A stretch of 64,000 nucleotides of DNA from Bombus terrestris (Eukaryota; Arthropoda; Insecta; Hymenoptera; Apidae). The stretch spans positions 2,232,001 through 2,296,000 of the forward strand of contig NC_063274.1 in assembly GCF_910591885.1 (NCBI RefSeq), read 5' to 3'. Made by a program: the position numbers and the translations under genes. Positions 14,160 through 25,278 of the stretch are shown one piece after another. How positions within the stretch are numbered: position 1 is the stretch's first letter; each line of letters starts with the position of its first letter. The notes below the pieces were generated by a model. That model worked only from the letters and a program-made list of their open reading frames with translations, was not told where the DNA came from and did no database searches.

Positions 14160-14720
14160 ATCCTCGAATGTAGTTTCTCGAGGTTGCTCGCATCCTTGGA
14201 GCGTTGCTCGCAGCGATGGTCAGCAGAGTACACGAGGGTAACGTCGTTACTCAATCGAAACGGTACACGGTGAACGGAAAGTTGTCGCATAGTGGGTCAT
14301 TCCCAGGCGATCGATGTTACTGCAGGTAGAAACGATCGACGGCTAAACAAGCTACGAGCATACGGTTCGCAGGTTGCATAATTCATGCAGCGCCACGATA
14401 CGGGATAGGATGCTCAGTCGGCGTGTACCGCGGAACCACGCTCATTCGAATTTCCTGTCGATACATAAAAGCATTTACGATCGTCAGGTGGCTCGTAAAT
14501 ATCGCCGCGGGACGCGTATGACGTATCGTCCATCGACTGCACCCTGCCGATTCGAGATATCGGCAAGAAACGTTGAACGGTAGGATGCAACGCCGATCGA
14601 TATTCCGGGGAATTGAATGGAGTTTGTTAATACGATGGCCTGCGATTGATTTCGTCGATTTCGTGATCAGCCAGGGTGGAGAGAGCACGGCTACTCACCG
14701 ATAGCACGGAAGAACATGGA
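14160..14720. promoter_or_regulatory. CpG-rich block, possible promoter or enhancer
   Basis: The block is visibly GC- and CpG-rich against AT-rich flanks, with many CGAT, TCG and GCG words. Open frames run on both strands at once (14374-14583 plus, 14383-14688 minus), as expected of stop-poor GC-rich DNA. No splice-framed exon was seen. A regulatory role is inferred from composition only. Confidence 0.3.
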
Positions 14721-15094
14721 ATTGATAGCTTTCAGGAAAATCGAGAAAACTTTATTAATCACGCGACTCTTTCTATTTGCAGATAAGCGCGATTGTGGTT
14801 TTAAAATTTCAACGACGAACGGACCCACTTCGAGTCACGTGACTAAGGTACCTCTGCAGCTGAAATTTTCATCCTTCGATTATTTCTCTCTTATATACGC
14901 TAATTAATATTAACCATTGTACTTATACGATATCCAATGACCGGTTGCCAGAGATCAGATCAGAGGCCAGAATTAAATTAAAAAATTTCATCTGAAATCA
15001 CATGAGACGTATTTTATTTTTCACATGGGAGTATCGGAATTTCGACATGTCCAAATTTAACGTTAATACACGTGTACCGAGTAAATTTTTAAGA

Positions 15095-15201
15095 TATTTT
15101 TTCCTTCAAAACAAAGCCTCAAATACAGAAACTTTATTCTACATTTTCCATTTATTCCTTTTTACGACAAATTATTATGCCACCAGTTACCGAACACCCT
15201 G
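15095..15201. mobile_element. Diverged solo end of the CAGGGTG palindromic element
   Basis: The segment has AAACAAAGCCTCAAA, an A/T stretch, then CCAGTTACCGAACACCCTG before TA. It matches in order the right terminal repeat of the elements at 20119-20608 and 29524-30122. No left end was found, so it is a fragment or a related family. Confidence 0.55.
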
Positions 15202-15236
15202 TATATTGACGATAATTTGAGAACGTCCAAATACTT

Positions 15237-15690
15237 ATGGACGATGGGATCGGATACTTGTACGTAAGGATCGCAAGCGATGCTTTCGAGGAAAGACGGA
15301 ACATCGAGCGGCAGCTTACGAGTCGTGACGTCCCATCTATCCGACGCGACGGTAGCGCGGCTTATGCGGTAGTTTGCGTGACGTGCTCCGATGTACAGCG
15401 TTCCTTTACCTCGGGGGTATTAGCAACCGTTAGCGCGACGACTTTACGGGCCGTTAATACCTGGCGAATCTTACGTGCAACCAGGGAAAGCCGGGTTATT
15501 ACCACGATGTTGCACGAAACCTTTCTATCTCTCTCTTTCTCTTAGACCGTTCTGCGCCCTTACCGTTACAGGCTACGTAAAAGCACTGCGGAACAGCGAG
15601 CCGCGCTTTTGAGTTTATCGAGAATCCGTCCGTTACGGGAGCAACGTCTTTTCGGTCGGAGATTATTATGCAACGTGTCGTTTAGAATAA
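15237..15690. promoter_or_regulatory. Strongly CpG-rich block with CRE-like sites
   Basis: This is the densest CpG stretch in the first 25 kb. It contains TGACGTCC near 15327 and TGACGTGC near 15379, resembling CREB-type sites. A 102-codon frame (15237-15545) is open, but its translation is not recognisable. It may be the promoter or 5' exon of a transcript, perhaps SLO2, but nothing in the sequence proves transcription. Confidence 0.3.
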
Positions 15691-17866
15691 CAAATTTAGG
15701 TTAAAAGCTACTCCTCTTGGCGCAGGTAAAGCAAGACAAGGGAAAGATGTGATTGAGTTTTGCGAGTGAAATGAGTTGGGAAGTTTTATTAATTTTTATC
15801 CATATTGGTAGGAAACAACGGAATTTAAAATTCTGGTAAAATAAAATGTGCTTTTTATTCGTATTACGAATTAATGTATTAAAATGAATGAAAATGAAAC
15901 GTACTGAGATCTATGAATTATAAATTTAATTATGTTACAGAGTGCGCGATAGGTAACACCTGTAGACGCCTATGAGAATTACACTGTTAACTCTTAACTG
16001 ATACGATGAAATCAAATTTTAATGTCAATTTATAATTATAAGATTTAACTTAGTTGAAGATTAGCGAGACTTTGCGATACGCGTTCTTTGGAATAAAATT
16101 GTAACAATGTTTATAATCTTTGTAGTATTTTAGAGCCTCAGAGTAACGGTTAAAGGTTAAAGGTATGGATAACTCGTGTGATTGAGAATTTACGTGATTC
16201 CTTGGTTTGATTGTAAGAGCTAATAGAATGAAATAACGTTTGATCGAAAGATTCTAGACTTGGGCAAAATGAGAGTTTAAGAGAGGAGTTGAGCGATTGT
16301 CGAGGGCGGGAATAAACGGGCTGCATGCAAGTTCAGGAAATTGTCAAAAGACCGATAGTTTTACGCTTCTGCCTGTACTTACAGTCACCGGAAATGCATC
16401 TTCAACGAGAAAATGAAGATCTAAAAATAGCTTTCTAGGTAAAAGTACTTTTGAAATTTGAAGCGTATATTTTTGAAAGTTTGCGTTCTTTGTTTGTCTA
16501 TGAAAATGTCTCCCACGCAAATGGAGAACTTCTGTTTCGTTAATTACATTCGTAATAATCTGGAGTTTCGTTAACGTATTAAATTAGTTCTAAGAATAGA
16601 ATAGAAAATGTATTTTTTTATAGAATTTTACTGTGTGGTATTTTATTTGTTTTTAAAGCAAAAACATTTTTAATTGAAGCTTTCAAAATGATACGTTTCC
16701 GTTGCTATAGTGACAATAGTCAAACCAACTAAACGGTTAATTGTTTTGTCGAATTCACCTGTCGAAACGCAGAAATTTATTTGCTTTAACATCAAAGTTT
16801 ATGATTCGCCGACGCGTTTGTTAGTGACAGCTTTTGATTTTGAATAAATACGCGGAAATTCAAGTTCGCAGCCAAAAACGATAGCTGATTTTCAATGCAC
16901 TGCATGTCTTATTCATATTCTATATTTAATCCCTATATTTCGATGAAATATTCCATTTCTTCCAAGTATTATTTAACCATTAAAAATACTGTAAGAAACT
17001 CTTCATTTGAAAAAAAAAAAATGAAATCCAAGTAAAGTGGCGAATGTCAAGTTCTATTATATATATTATAATAAAATCTATTTTAATATTCTAATAGAAA
17101 CTGAATCGTATGGTACTTATAAACCCGCAAAACATAATATATCGTTGATAAATTCCGCTACGTAATACTACGTTACATAGTAATACGAAAAGCTCATTGT
17201 TGTGTCTTTTTGAAAGTGGAGTCGGACTAAGTATCCTCGTGCCCGGTAATGAGCAATAAACGTCATATAAACCGTGAAATTACTGTCAGCAGAGAATTCA
17301 AAGACTAATGAAAATGAGTTTCTAGAAATTTCTGTGGTCGAATAAATGTGAATAGTGTTGAACAGGCGAACAGTGGGATCGTCATTGTGTTTCGAACATC
17401 GCGTGGTAATTTCATTAGCGGAGTTGGAAGTCTTAAACGGTTTCGTTTATTAATTGGTGAAGTTAAATGAAGAATTAAAGGCGCAACGAAGATCTGCAGA
17501 AGAAATAAAGTTTCTTGTAATCTCTTCGAATTAGTTCGAATAATCATGTTTGCGGATTAATTTTTACCTCTCATGAAATATTTCAACAATTCGTTCTTAT
17601 CGTAGCTGTCGTATACAATTTTACTTCGGTTTAATTATATTTCGAATGGGTTTCTCAGTATTTGGAGATAAGAATGACTTATGGAATTTGCCTGATCAAA
17701 AAGGCCTCGTACATAGCACAATGTAACCGAGCTACCCGCGAAAACAGCAAACAAACAGTAAACAAACGTGAACTCTAAAGTCAACACCTTAAGCTGATTC
17801 TAATTCAGCTTAGAGAATGTACACGGTCGTTAGAGCAATTTAATTCTGAAGATCGAGGAGTAATTT
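15691..17866. other. Gene-free stretch
   Basis: AT-rich sequence in which I see no exon, RNA gene, or repeat with defined ends. Confidence 0.45.
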
Positions 17867-18040
17867 CAGCCCTTAGAGTGTGTTTGAATTTCTTCAAGGG
17901 ATTTTTCACCCCTTGTTTGTTTGTTGAGTTTTCTCTTCATGTTAACTCTATCTCAGTCCTTTGAATGTGTTTGAATTTCTTCAGGAGATTTTTCGCCCCT
18001 TGTTTGTTTCTTGAGTTTTCTTCTCATGTTAACTCCACTT
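17867..18040. repeat. Two-copy tandem duplication, 87-bp unit
   Basis: The copies begin at 17867 and 17954. Both contain GTGTTTGAATTTCTTCA, then CCCCTTGTTTGTTT and CATGTTAACTC. They differ at a handful of positions and by a one-base indel, so the duplication is not very recent. Confidence 0.85.
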
Positions 18041-18701
18041 TCACGTTATTTGTAATCATCGAAAGCAATATCTTTTTTTACTTTTCTTTTTTTACTTGAT
18101 TCGTTGATCTTCAAAATATTAAAAAAATGTACGCGCAAACACGATTTCTTTGGTTATTTACTTTAAGAGTTAATTTCATCAATATACTTTAAGAAATTCG
18201 TTCTCCCAGCCAATACTCGAACTTTCTTTCTGGATTTCGAAAAAGACATGTTTCTCGCCTCGAAATTTTGCGACGCGATGATCGGCTCGAGTATAGCGTT
18301 GGTTGAAGGGAATAGAGACAAACAAGCTGTGACAAAGGTGGAGATCGGAAGCAGAAAGACGAAGAGAATGGACCGGGGACGAGAATGTTCCCCTCAATTT
18401 ATATAGATTGCTCCGAGTGGCGTTTCGGGTTCAAGTAACGAGGTACAATTCCGTAGCTGGACGAGTATTTCCTTCCTGAAGTGGAAAATCCATTACGTGG
18501 TCAGCCGTCGAGCTGACCGAAGGGAAAGTAGACGATACGTAGACATATATAAACGTTATCTCATTAGACAATGTTTCGGTGTTGATGCTGATGGGTAGAA
18601 ATGATTATTGTCTTCTTCCAGCGATATATCTTTTGTTTAGGAAGATTTTTCTCTGATAAAAAGTAAAAATTATTGACGTTTTAAACGTATGACATAATAT
18701 G

Positions 18702-18962
18702 ACATCATCACAGGTGAACATAAAATATACAAAGTCCGAATTGAAGGTAGAAAACTCGTTATTCCGTTTTGCAACTTTATATGTTATAAGCGTAGCTACA
18801 TACTTTTCTAGTTTTGTTGCATAACAATAAACTTACCAGTAGTGAGCAATAAAAATGTCTAGAAAAGTATGTACCTACGTTTATAACACAAAGTTGCAAA
18901 GCAGAATAACGAGCTACCTTCAATTCGGACTTTGTATATTTTATGTTCACCTGTGCTGATGT
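18702..18962. repeat. Fold-back MITE-like hairpin
   Basis: The arms at about 18702-18811 and 18859-18962 are inverted copies, about 90% matched by eye, around a ~47-bp loop. The ends read ACATCATCACAGGTGAAC and its complement. No coding remnant is present. The structure fits a non-autonomous fold-back element; no clear target duplication was established. Confidence 0.8.
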
Positions 18963-20118
18963 AATATTAATATTTTTTATGTACACGGATTGAACGATTA
19001 TTAAAAGGTCTAATAATTTGTTCGAAGGTAGCTAAATATTTGCGACGAAATGCCCCATCTTACTGAACGCAGTGAGACATAGATAGTACATAAAATTACA
19101 AGAAAAAGTTCTCGGAACTCGTTACTGTGAATTGACCTTTTAGCGAGGACCGAAACGGGAGCGTAGTCATTAATTTCGTTAAAACGAAGAAGTTTCCCCT
19201 TTCCTTTGATTGCTAGGACTGTGTGCCACGTGCTAATATCCGATTTCTCCTGCCACATTTTAGAAACTCTATAAGTTTTATTTCTTAATGCTTGTACATA
19301 AAGAATTAAAAAAAGTTCTTTGAAGTTTCATTTGCACAGCTTGTTATTGCATATAAAATATCGCAACACGTAGCTAATTTTCGACACGTAGAAGTAATAA
19401 TTTGTAAGGAAGCCACCTTGTACAGTATTTCATTTCAAATTAAAAATTATGTATCTTTTTTTTTTAAGACAATTCTTTCAAAAATGCAATATTATTATCT
19501 TAATTCATTAAAAGTAAAACCAATAGAAGATAATATAACTTTTTTAATAAATTCTAATTGATCAATTTTCGCCATTGGATAACATTGTCAATGACGATAC
19601 ATAACTGGAAATGCGAAATAAAAAGTGAATGTAAAAGTCTGCGAACTAAAAGGTGGAGAAATGAGGTTCGCAAGTCTGAATATTTCAGCTTAAGATCAAA
19701 GGGACTGATTCGTTGACGATTGCATCGGAATTTTAGAAATCACTCGCGCATGCAGATTAGTCCTATCGGTTGCGAATCAATTTGGGGACTCCAATTATAC
19801 TGGAAATGTCAACGCTCTAAATTCTCTAACCACATTTTAATTAAATATCGACAAATTGACTTTGAGCTACTGGAATGCTGCATTTGGATGATTAGTTTAC
19901 GGTTTATCCATTCAAAGTGGTTGGTTCTCCCATCACTAAAAAGTGAGACGGAGCAAGGTATGCACTCGTTTAATTTCAGATTCTCGCTATTTATAAGTTA
20001 ACTAACTAAATAATTTATGAGTTGGACAGAGCGTTTAGAAAAAAATATGACACAGCTTTAATCGCTTTTTTTCGCTGTTATTTTTACATCATCTGTTTAA
20101 ATAAAATACACACATATA
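18963..20118. other. Gene-free stretch
   Basis: No exon, RNA gene or bounded repeat was recognised between the hairpin and the next transposon. Confidence 0.45.
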
Positions 20119-20608
20119 CAGAGTGGTCGGTAACTGGTGGTACAAGCGAAAAGGGGGTGATTCTACGCGAAAAAAGAAGTTGAAAATATAGAATAAAAAT
20201 TTTTCGTTTGAGGCTTTGTTTTCGAGAAAATCGACTTAGAAAGTGTTCATAGAAATTTAATTAGAAGAGCAGAAGTATGTGTTTGGCAGAATGGGCAACA
20301 TTTTCAGCAATTTTTGTAATAATAAACTTTATGATTACTTCATACTATTTCATTATGTATTCCTAATTTTCCGTTACGGCAAAAACAAACTTAAACTGCG
20401 ATAATATCCATCGAGACAACGATCTATAGTGTTATATCTCCCGTTATAACGAGACGTGATAAAGTGCAGGCGTACCGAGCCTAAATTCAAAGTCGATTTT
20501 CTCGAGAACAAAGCCTCAAACGAAAAATTTGTATTCTATATTTTCGACTTCTTTTTTCGCGTAGAATCACCCCCTTTCCGCTTGTACCATCAGTTACCAA
20601 CCATCCTA
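20119..20608 (+). mobile_element. Palindromic-ended DNA transposon, internally deleted copy 1
   Basis: It starts CAGAGTGGTCGGTAACTGG after TA and ends with the diverged complement CCAACCATCCTA before TA. The terminal inverted repeats are ~125 bp. Between them lies a 27-residue transposase tail (20236-20319), including VHRNLIRRAEVC and ending QQFL-stop, in the + direction. This resembles the C-terminus of Tc1/mariner-superfamily (DDE_3-type) transposases. The upstream catalytic part is absent, so it is non-autonomous. Confidence 0.85.
20236..20319 (+). pseudogene. Transposase C-terminal remnant (27 codons)
   Basis: The frame runs from TTA at 20236 to TAA at 20317 and matches the last 27 residues of the longer remnant at 29808-30002 except for one Arg/Trp difference. 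It is joined directly to the left terminal repeat, which shows an internal deletion. Confidence 0.75.
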
Positions 20609-20623
20609 TATATTAATGTATAT

Positions 20624-20934
20624 CGACACAGCGAAGACAAAAGTATTCGGACAGTACCTTCGCCTCTCACTGTATGTTATTTAAGAACTCTTTTCGTACC
20701 GGTTACAATGATATATTTAATTATCTGTTTGTAATAATATTGTTGTAATAATATTTGAGCTACTCGAGCATTTTATTAATTTTACGCTCAGACAACGTTG
20801 TACGATGATTTTAGCCGTGTCCTAAACATATTTGGATACGTGTCCAGTCAATAATATAATATTATGCCTATAATAATATTTTAATTGAAAAATGTATAAT
20901 AGATATGTAAGAAAACTTTTGTCCTGAACAGTAC
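20624..20934. mobile_element. Degenerate Tc1-like element remnant
   Basis: The left end reads ACACAGCGAAGACAAAAGTATTCG. The right end, on the other strand, reads ACTGTTCAGGACAAAAGTTTTC. The GACAAAAGT core is typical of Tc1-like termini. The interior is AT-rich and non-coding. The ends are only partly matched, so the boundaries are approximate. Confidence 0.4.
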
Positions 20935-23900
20935 AGGAAACGATAAATCTCTACAAATTATTCTCCCATTTCTAATATGAACAGGACGTTCATACGAACG
21001 GTGGTATGGTCAACAAAGTAGCTGCTAATGTCCACTTTAAACGAAAGCATTATAATATAAAGCTACAACATTCGCCTCAAAAACAAATAACTCGTATACT
21101 TCCACGTAAACGGTCAGCCCTCTCGGCATCGATCGCCATCAAAAATTTATCAAGCCACCATCCTCGTTATTCACATTCAAGCAAAAAACAAAGAAATAGC
21201 CGATATACCTAACGAACGATTTATTCACACTTTCACGCCGTCACCGTCCAAACGTTATCTTCATCGTTCTGTCAAGCTCCTTATCCGTCCCGCGAACAGC
21301 AAGAAAAAAAGTTGTCGTTGCCCGAACGATAAGTCAAGCGAACGGCACGATAGAAAATGTGTATGGATGGCTAAAAAAATAAACGATAAAATTGATCGCT
21401 ATGGCTACGAACAAATTATAGCGCGCAATCATTGATATTCACGAATAGTTCTTCTGTTTGTCATCCTCTTCCATATCTACTATTCGCGAATGTGTTCGTG
21501 AAATATAAATTTTTGGAACGGAAGTTCTTTCGGCCAGAAGCTGATAGAAATAATATATTAATCGATATTTTCGAGCAAATTACTAATAATTCTTAAATTA
21601 AACACGAATCAAGCTAGTGTAACAGATTCGAAATGATATCATATTCATTCGTAAAAACGAAAATTTAATAGGTGGACTTTTACACAATGCAGAATATGTG
21701 TTAGAACTTTTTGATACAATGGTAGGAAATATTGTGTATAGGCAAATCGTTTAAGCGTTCATAACTCTCTTTTGCTTTGCGCAGTCTAATAATTACCTGT
21801 CAAACTATTCCAAAACTAAATAACACCAAACTAACTGAGCTCGATAGTATTTAAAAATAGGTCGTCGCTGACATATAATAAAATATACTACTCGTGAATT
21901 TAATATAAACAGAATTTGAAAAAAGATCGCAAAATCGTCATAAAAAGTTTGCGAACATCTTGCGAATGGTGTTTTGAGTACGCGCCTTTAAGCCGCCTTC
22001 AGTCCGCTATGATATCACTCACAACTGACTAATCCGGATTCGTTCGCCTGAGGATATCCGATGCCCGATGCATCACGCGGTGCAATCTAACTGAAAGTTT
22101 CGGCACAAAGGTAGTGCACGAACGAAAGCGTGCAACGGCGCGCAAGCTTTCCGTTTCCGATTTCGCGCGTGCTCACACACGTTTTCTCTGGCATATTTCA
22201 CATGGTTGGTCACACCCATACCTCAACCAATAGATCTTGTCAGGAACTTTTTCTGTAATTTTGCACGTGGGGATCAGACTAACATAAGCAGTTTTTTCAA
22301 GTTAAATTATATATACATTATAGCACTAGCACAATAAGTTAGCGATATTAGTCTATTCGTGCTACTTATAAGTACGTAAATTTCTTAAATAAGGCGTTTG
22401 TAAATTAATTCGATCGTGCAGGAGATCCCTGGTGCAATTTGATCAGTAAATTCGTACTTATACGTTCAAAGTTATAATACTTCGAGAAAAACGTTTCATT
22501 GCTGTTAATACTTAATCTTCTTGCCATAAGTGGGACCAAGTATCCTGTTAAAGTTAGAATGAAACACGAAGTATGCCCGTATCGCTATCGCTCGTAATAT
22601 ACGGGTTCAGTAGCGATATTGATTAACTCCATAAATTGAAAAGCAGAAAAATGTTAGTTACAAATATTTCTTAAAACTTACCTGAAAGCTCGCGATTTAT
22701 ATCGGCTGCAACGAATAAACTTATGAAATGGAAGTAACTGAGTTGTTTATTTCGAGAAGTTAGACACTAATCACCTACTCGGCTAATGAAGCTGAAAAAT
22801 TTATAGAAGGTGGAGTCGATGAGTTCGCCTATCTTTCTGATAGTCTCGTAAAACGATAAAAAAAAAAGTAGAAAGATTCTGACATTGAAATGAGCGTAAC
22901 TATCGAGAATACAAAAGTTGCCAAGGTAAATGTTTAAATGCATCGAAATGAAGTGCTGAATGTACGAGATTAAACCTGTAACTGGTGTAATTTGCATAAT
23001 GCTGTAAATGATGAATTTGGCCGAGAGTGAAGCTATTTTGACGTAGGAATAATTCTAATGAATTATTCAAATTTTGACACCGTGCGTATAGCTGAAATCT
23101 GTGGATCGCTTCGAGATTGAACGAAATTGAATCGACTGAAGCATATATCAAAGCTGAATCTGGTGTAGAAGATAGTTCGATCTGGGTGGTCAACTTTCAC
23201 GATACTTTTGTATTTTAAATAATTGAATATATACGAGATATTAAAAAGTGTATGATACGAAAAATTGTAATTGATATGAAAATTGATATCATCGAGAGTT
23301 TTAATTTCGCGAAGTTTCAACGGTGCTATAATAAATATGTCCTCGACAACGTCGTGCTAGTTGACAAATCCTCGAGGACGCTTTCAAGGAAATGGAACCT
23401 CCTCCGAGACCCTCCAAAATGTCAGTTATAGGTTTGTAAGCGAGTGAAACATACGATAACCAATACAGCTTAAGCTATATGGCGAAAATTGTTCTGTCAA
23501 ATCAATCAGCGTTGGGATTTCGATTGCAAAATAATTACGATTCCTACGTTTGTTGTACACTATTGACGTTTATAGATTTATGAGAAATTTAAAGATGTAA
23601 AAATGTATAAATTTATGATAGACTTATGATACTTATTAGATGAAACAAATGTGTATTTAAATTACGTAAACATTCACCCGAGTGTTGTTACAATGGTAAT
23701 TAAATATCATGATCACATAAAATTATAATTTTCATCCATATCTCCATTTCATATATCACGTCATATTTTGTTTTTTCATTACACATTGTTACAAATTATT
23801 CATTATCACACGCGCTACTCCAAAATTACTCAAGACAAAGGAATTTAACTCTAATCTAGTAAAAATCTCAAAAGTGCTTTCAGTAAGAGCTTAAATACAT

Positions 23901-25198
23901 TATGAGCATTGGTGGAATATATATTCTTTTACCATGTTATTAACGTCTATACTGTGGTATATGTTATATCTATTCATTGTTCCTGTTACACGTGTTACAT
24001 TCGTATTCGTTTCCTGAAATTACGATGCTTTCTTCGTGGCGCTTATCTTTAAGAGATCCATAAGATAATCTCTAAGAAACCATAATCTCGTTAAAAATTA
24101 ATAATTCAAATAACACAACCGAAATGAGAAGAATATCTACTCCGGAGATACCACAAAACATATTTCAACGATAATTACATATTCACTCCAGCCAAACAAA
24201 CGTCGCAAAAGACTCTCAAAGTATTAAACTTCCTCAAAACTGAAACTTTCTGTTTTTTCAAATGAAGAGCTCTCGAAAAGCAGCAAAAAGCCGTAACCCT
24301 GCCACATGAAATTCTTTTCACGCTATCGTTCGCTTGATTACACTCGAAAGTACAACCACGCTCTTGCAGCATGACTCTCCAAGGCACAAAGGTTTCCGCG
24401 TGAACATCCCTTGATCGACGATCGATTCAAGAGCCTGAATGTTTCGTGCGAATGGTCGTTGTCGTCGATGTTGATCCAGTGATGACACGCGACGTTGTGA
24501 AATCGCGGTGCATCGTTCAACTGACTGAAAAATAACTACCAATAGGAGTTACGTCCCTCGGTGGAAATGATTAGGCTATTAGACGGTCGCGGTTGCAATA
24601 GTAATGCGAACCATTTGTCTGGTAGACTGATTTTGATTTAACAAACGATAATAGGAGTGCTGTTGCTTAATAATGAGAACAACCAGCACGCTGCCTCGTG
24701 AGAACTTTCGACGCGAATGCGTTCCATAGAAATCCACCGAACTGCGATTGTTCCACGCTGCATTCAACGATATTTCAACTCGTGATTAGCTGAATAAGTT
24801 GGATTGGAAAAGTTTACCACTCTCGGAGGAATTGTTTAGTGTTATACGATTTATGAGAATATTAGAAGTTGAAGGGAGCTTGCTATAATTTGGTACAGCT
24901 AATACTTTTTTACTTACGAAAGAATACTATTCGATAAGCTCTTTGCTATAGCTTGACCTGGGTCAAGACGTTCATTATTGTCCTGCCTTTAAGGCGTTAA
25001 GATATCAAGTTTTGAGATATGCGATGATGACATTAAATAAAAATGACATTAACAATTTCGAGCTTATGACATCAAACACATAAAATTAGAAATTCGTTAA
25101 TCTCGATACTGTACATAATACTTGATTTGTTTTCAACAATTAGAATCACTTAACCTATGAAACATCGAGTGGTAATTTTAATTTCTTCTTCTTTACAG
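20935..25198. other. Gene-free stretch before the first recognised SLO2 exon
   Basis: It contains a GC-richer patch at about 22000-22200 and another at about 24180-24780, with overlapping open frames on the minus strand and no recognisable product. The upstream SLO2 exon that must splice to 25199 was not identified here. Confidence 0.45.
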
Positions 25199-25278
25199 AG
25201 TTCGTGTTGAATATTACGTGAACGAAAACACGTTCAAGGAACGACTTCAGCTGTACTTCATCAAAAATCAACGTTCGA
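25199..25278 (+). CDS. SLO2: SLO2 exon a: cytoplasmic N-terminal segment before S1
   Basis: Acceptor tttacag precedes 25199 and donor GTAAGT follows 25278. One split base leads in, then 26 codons include VNENTFKERLQLYFIKNQRS, the conserved block just before S1 in the KCNT family. The split codon at its end (a|gt) gives Ser with the next exon. A preceding exon ending with two bases of a codon must exist; I could not identify it with confidence. Confidence 0.93.
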
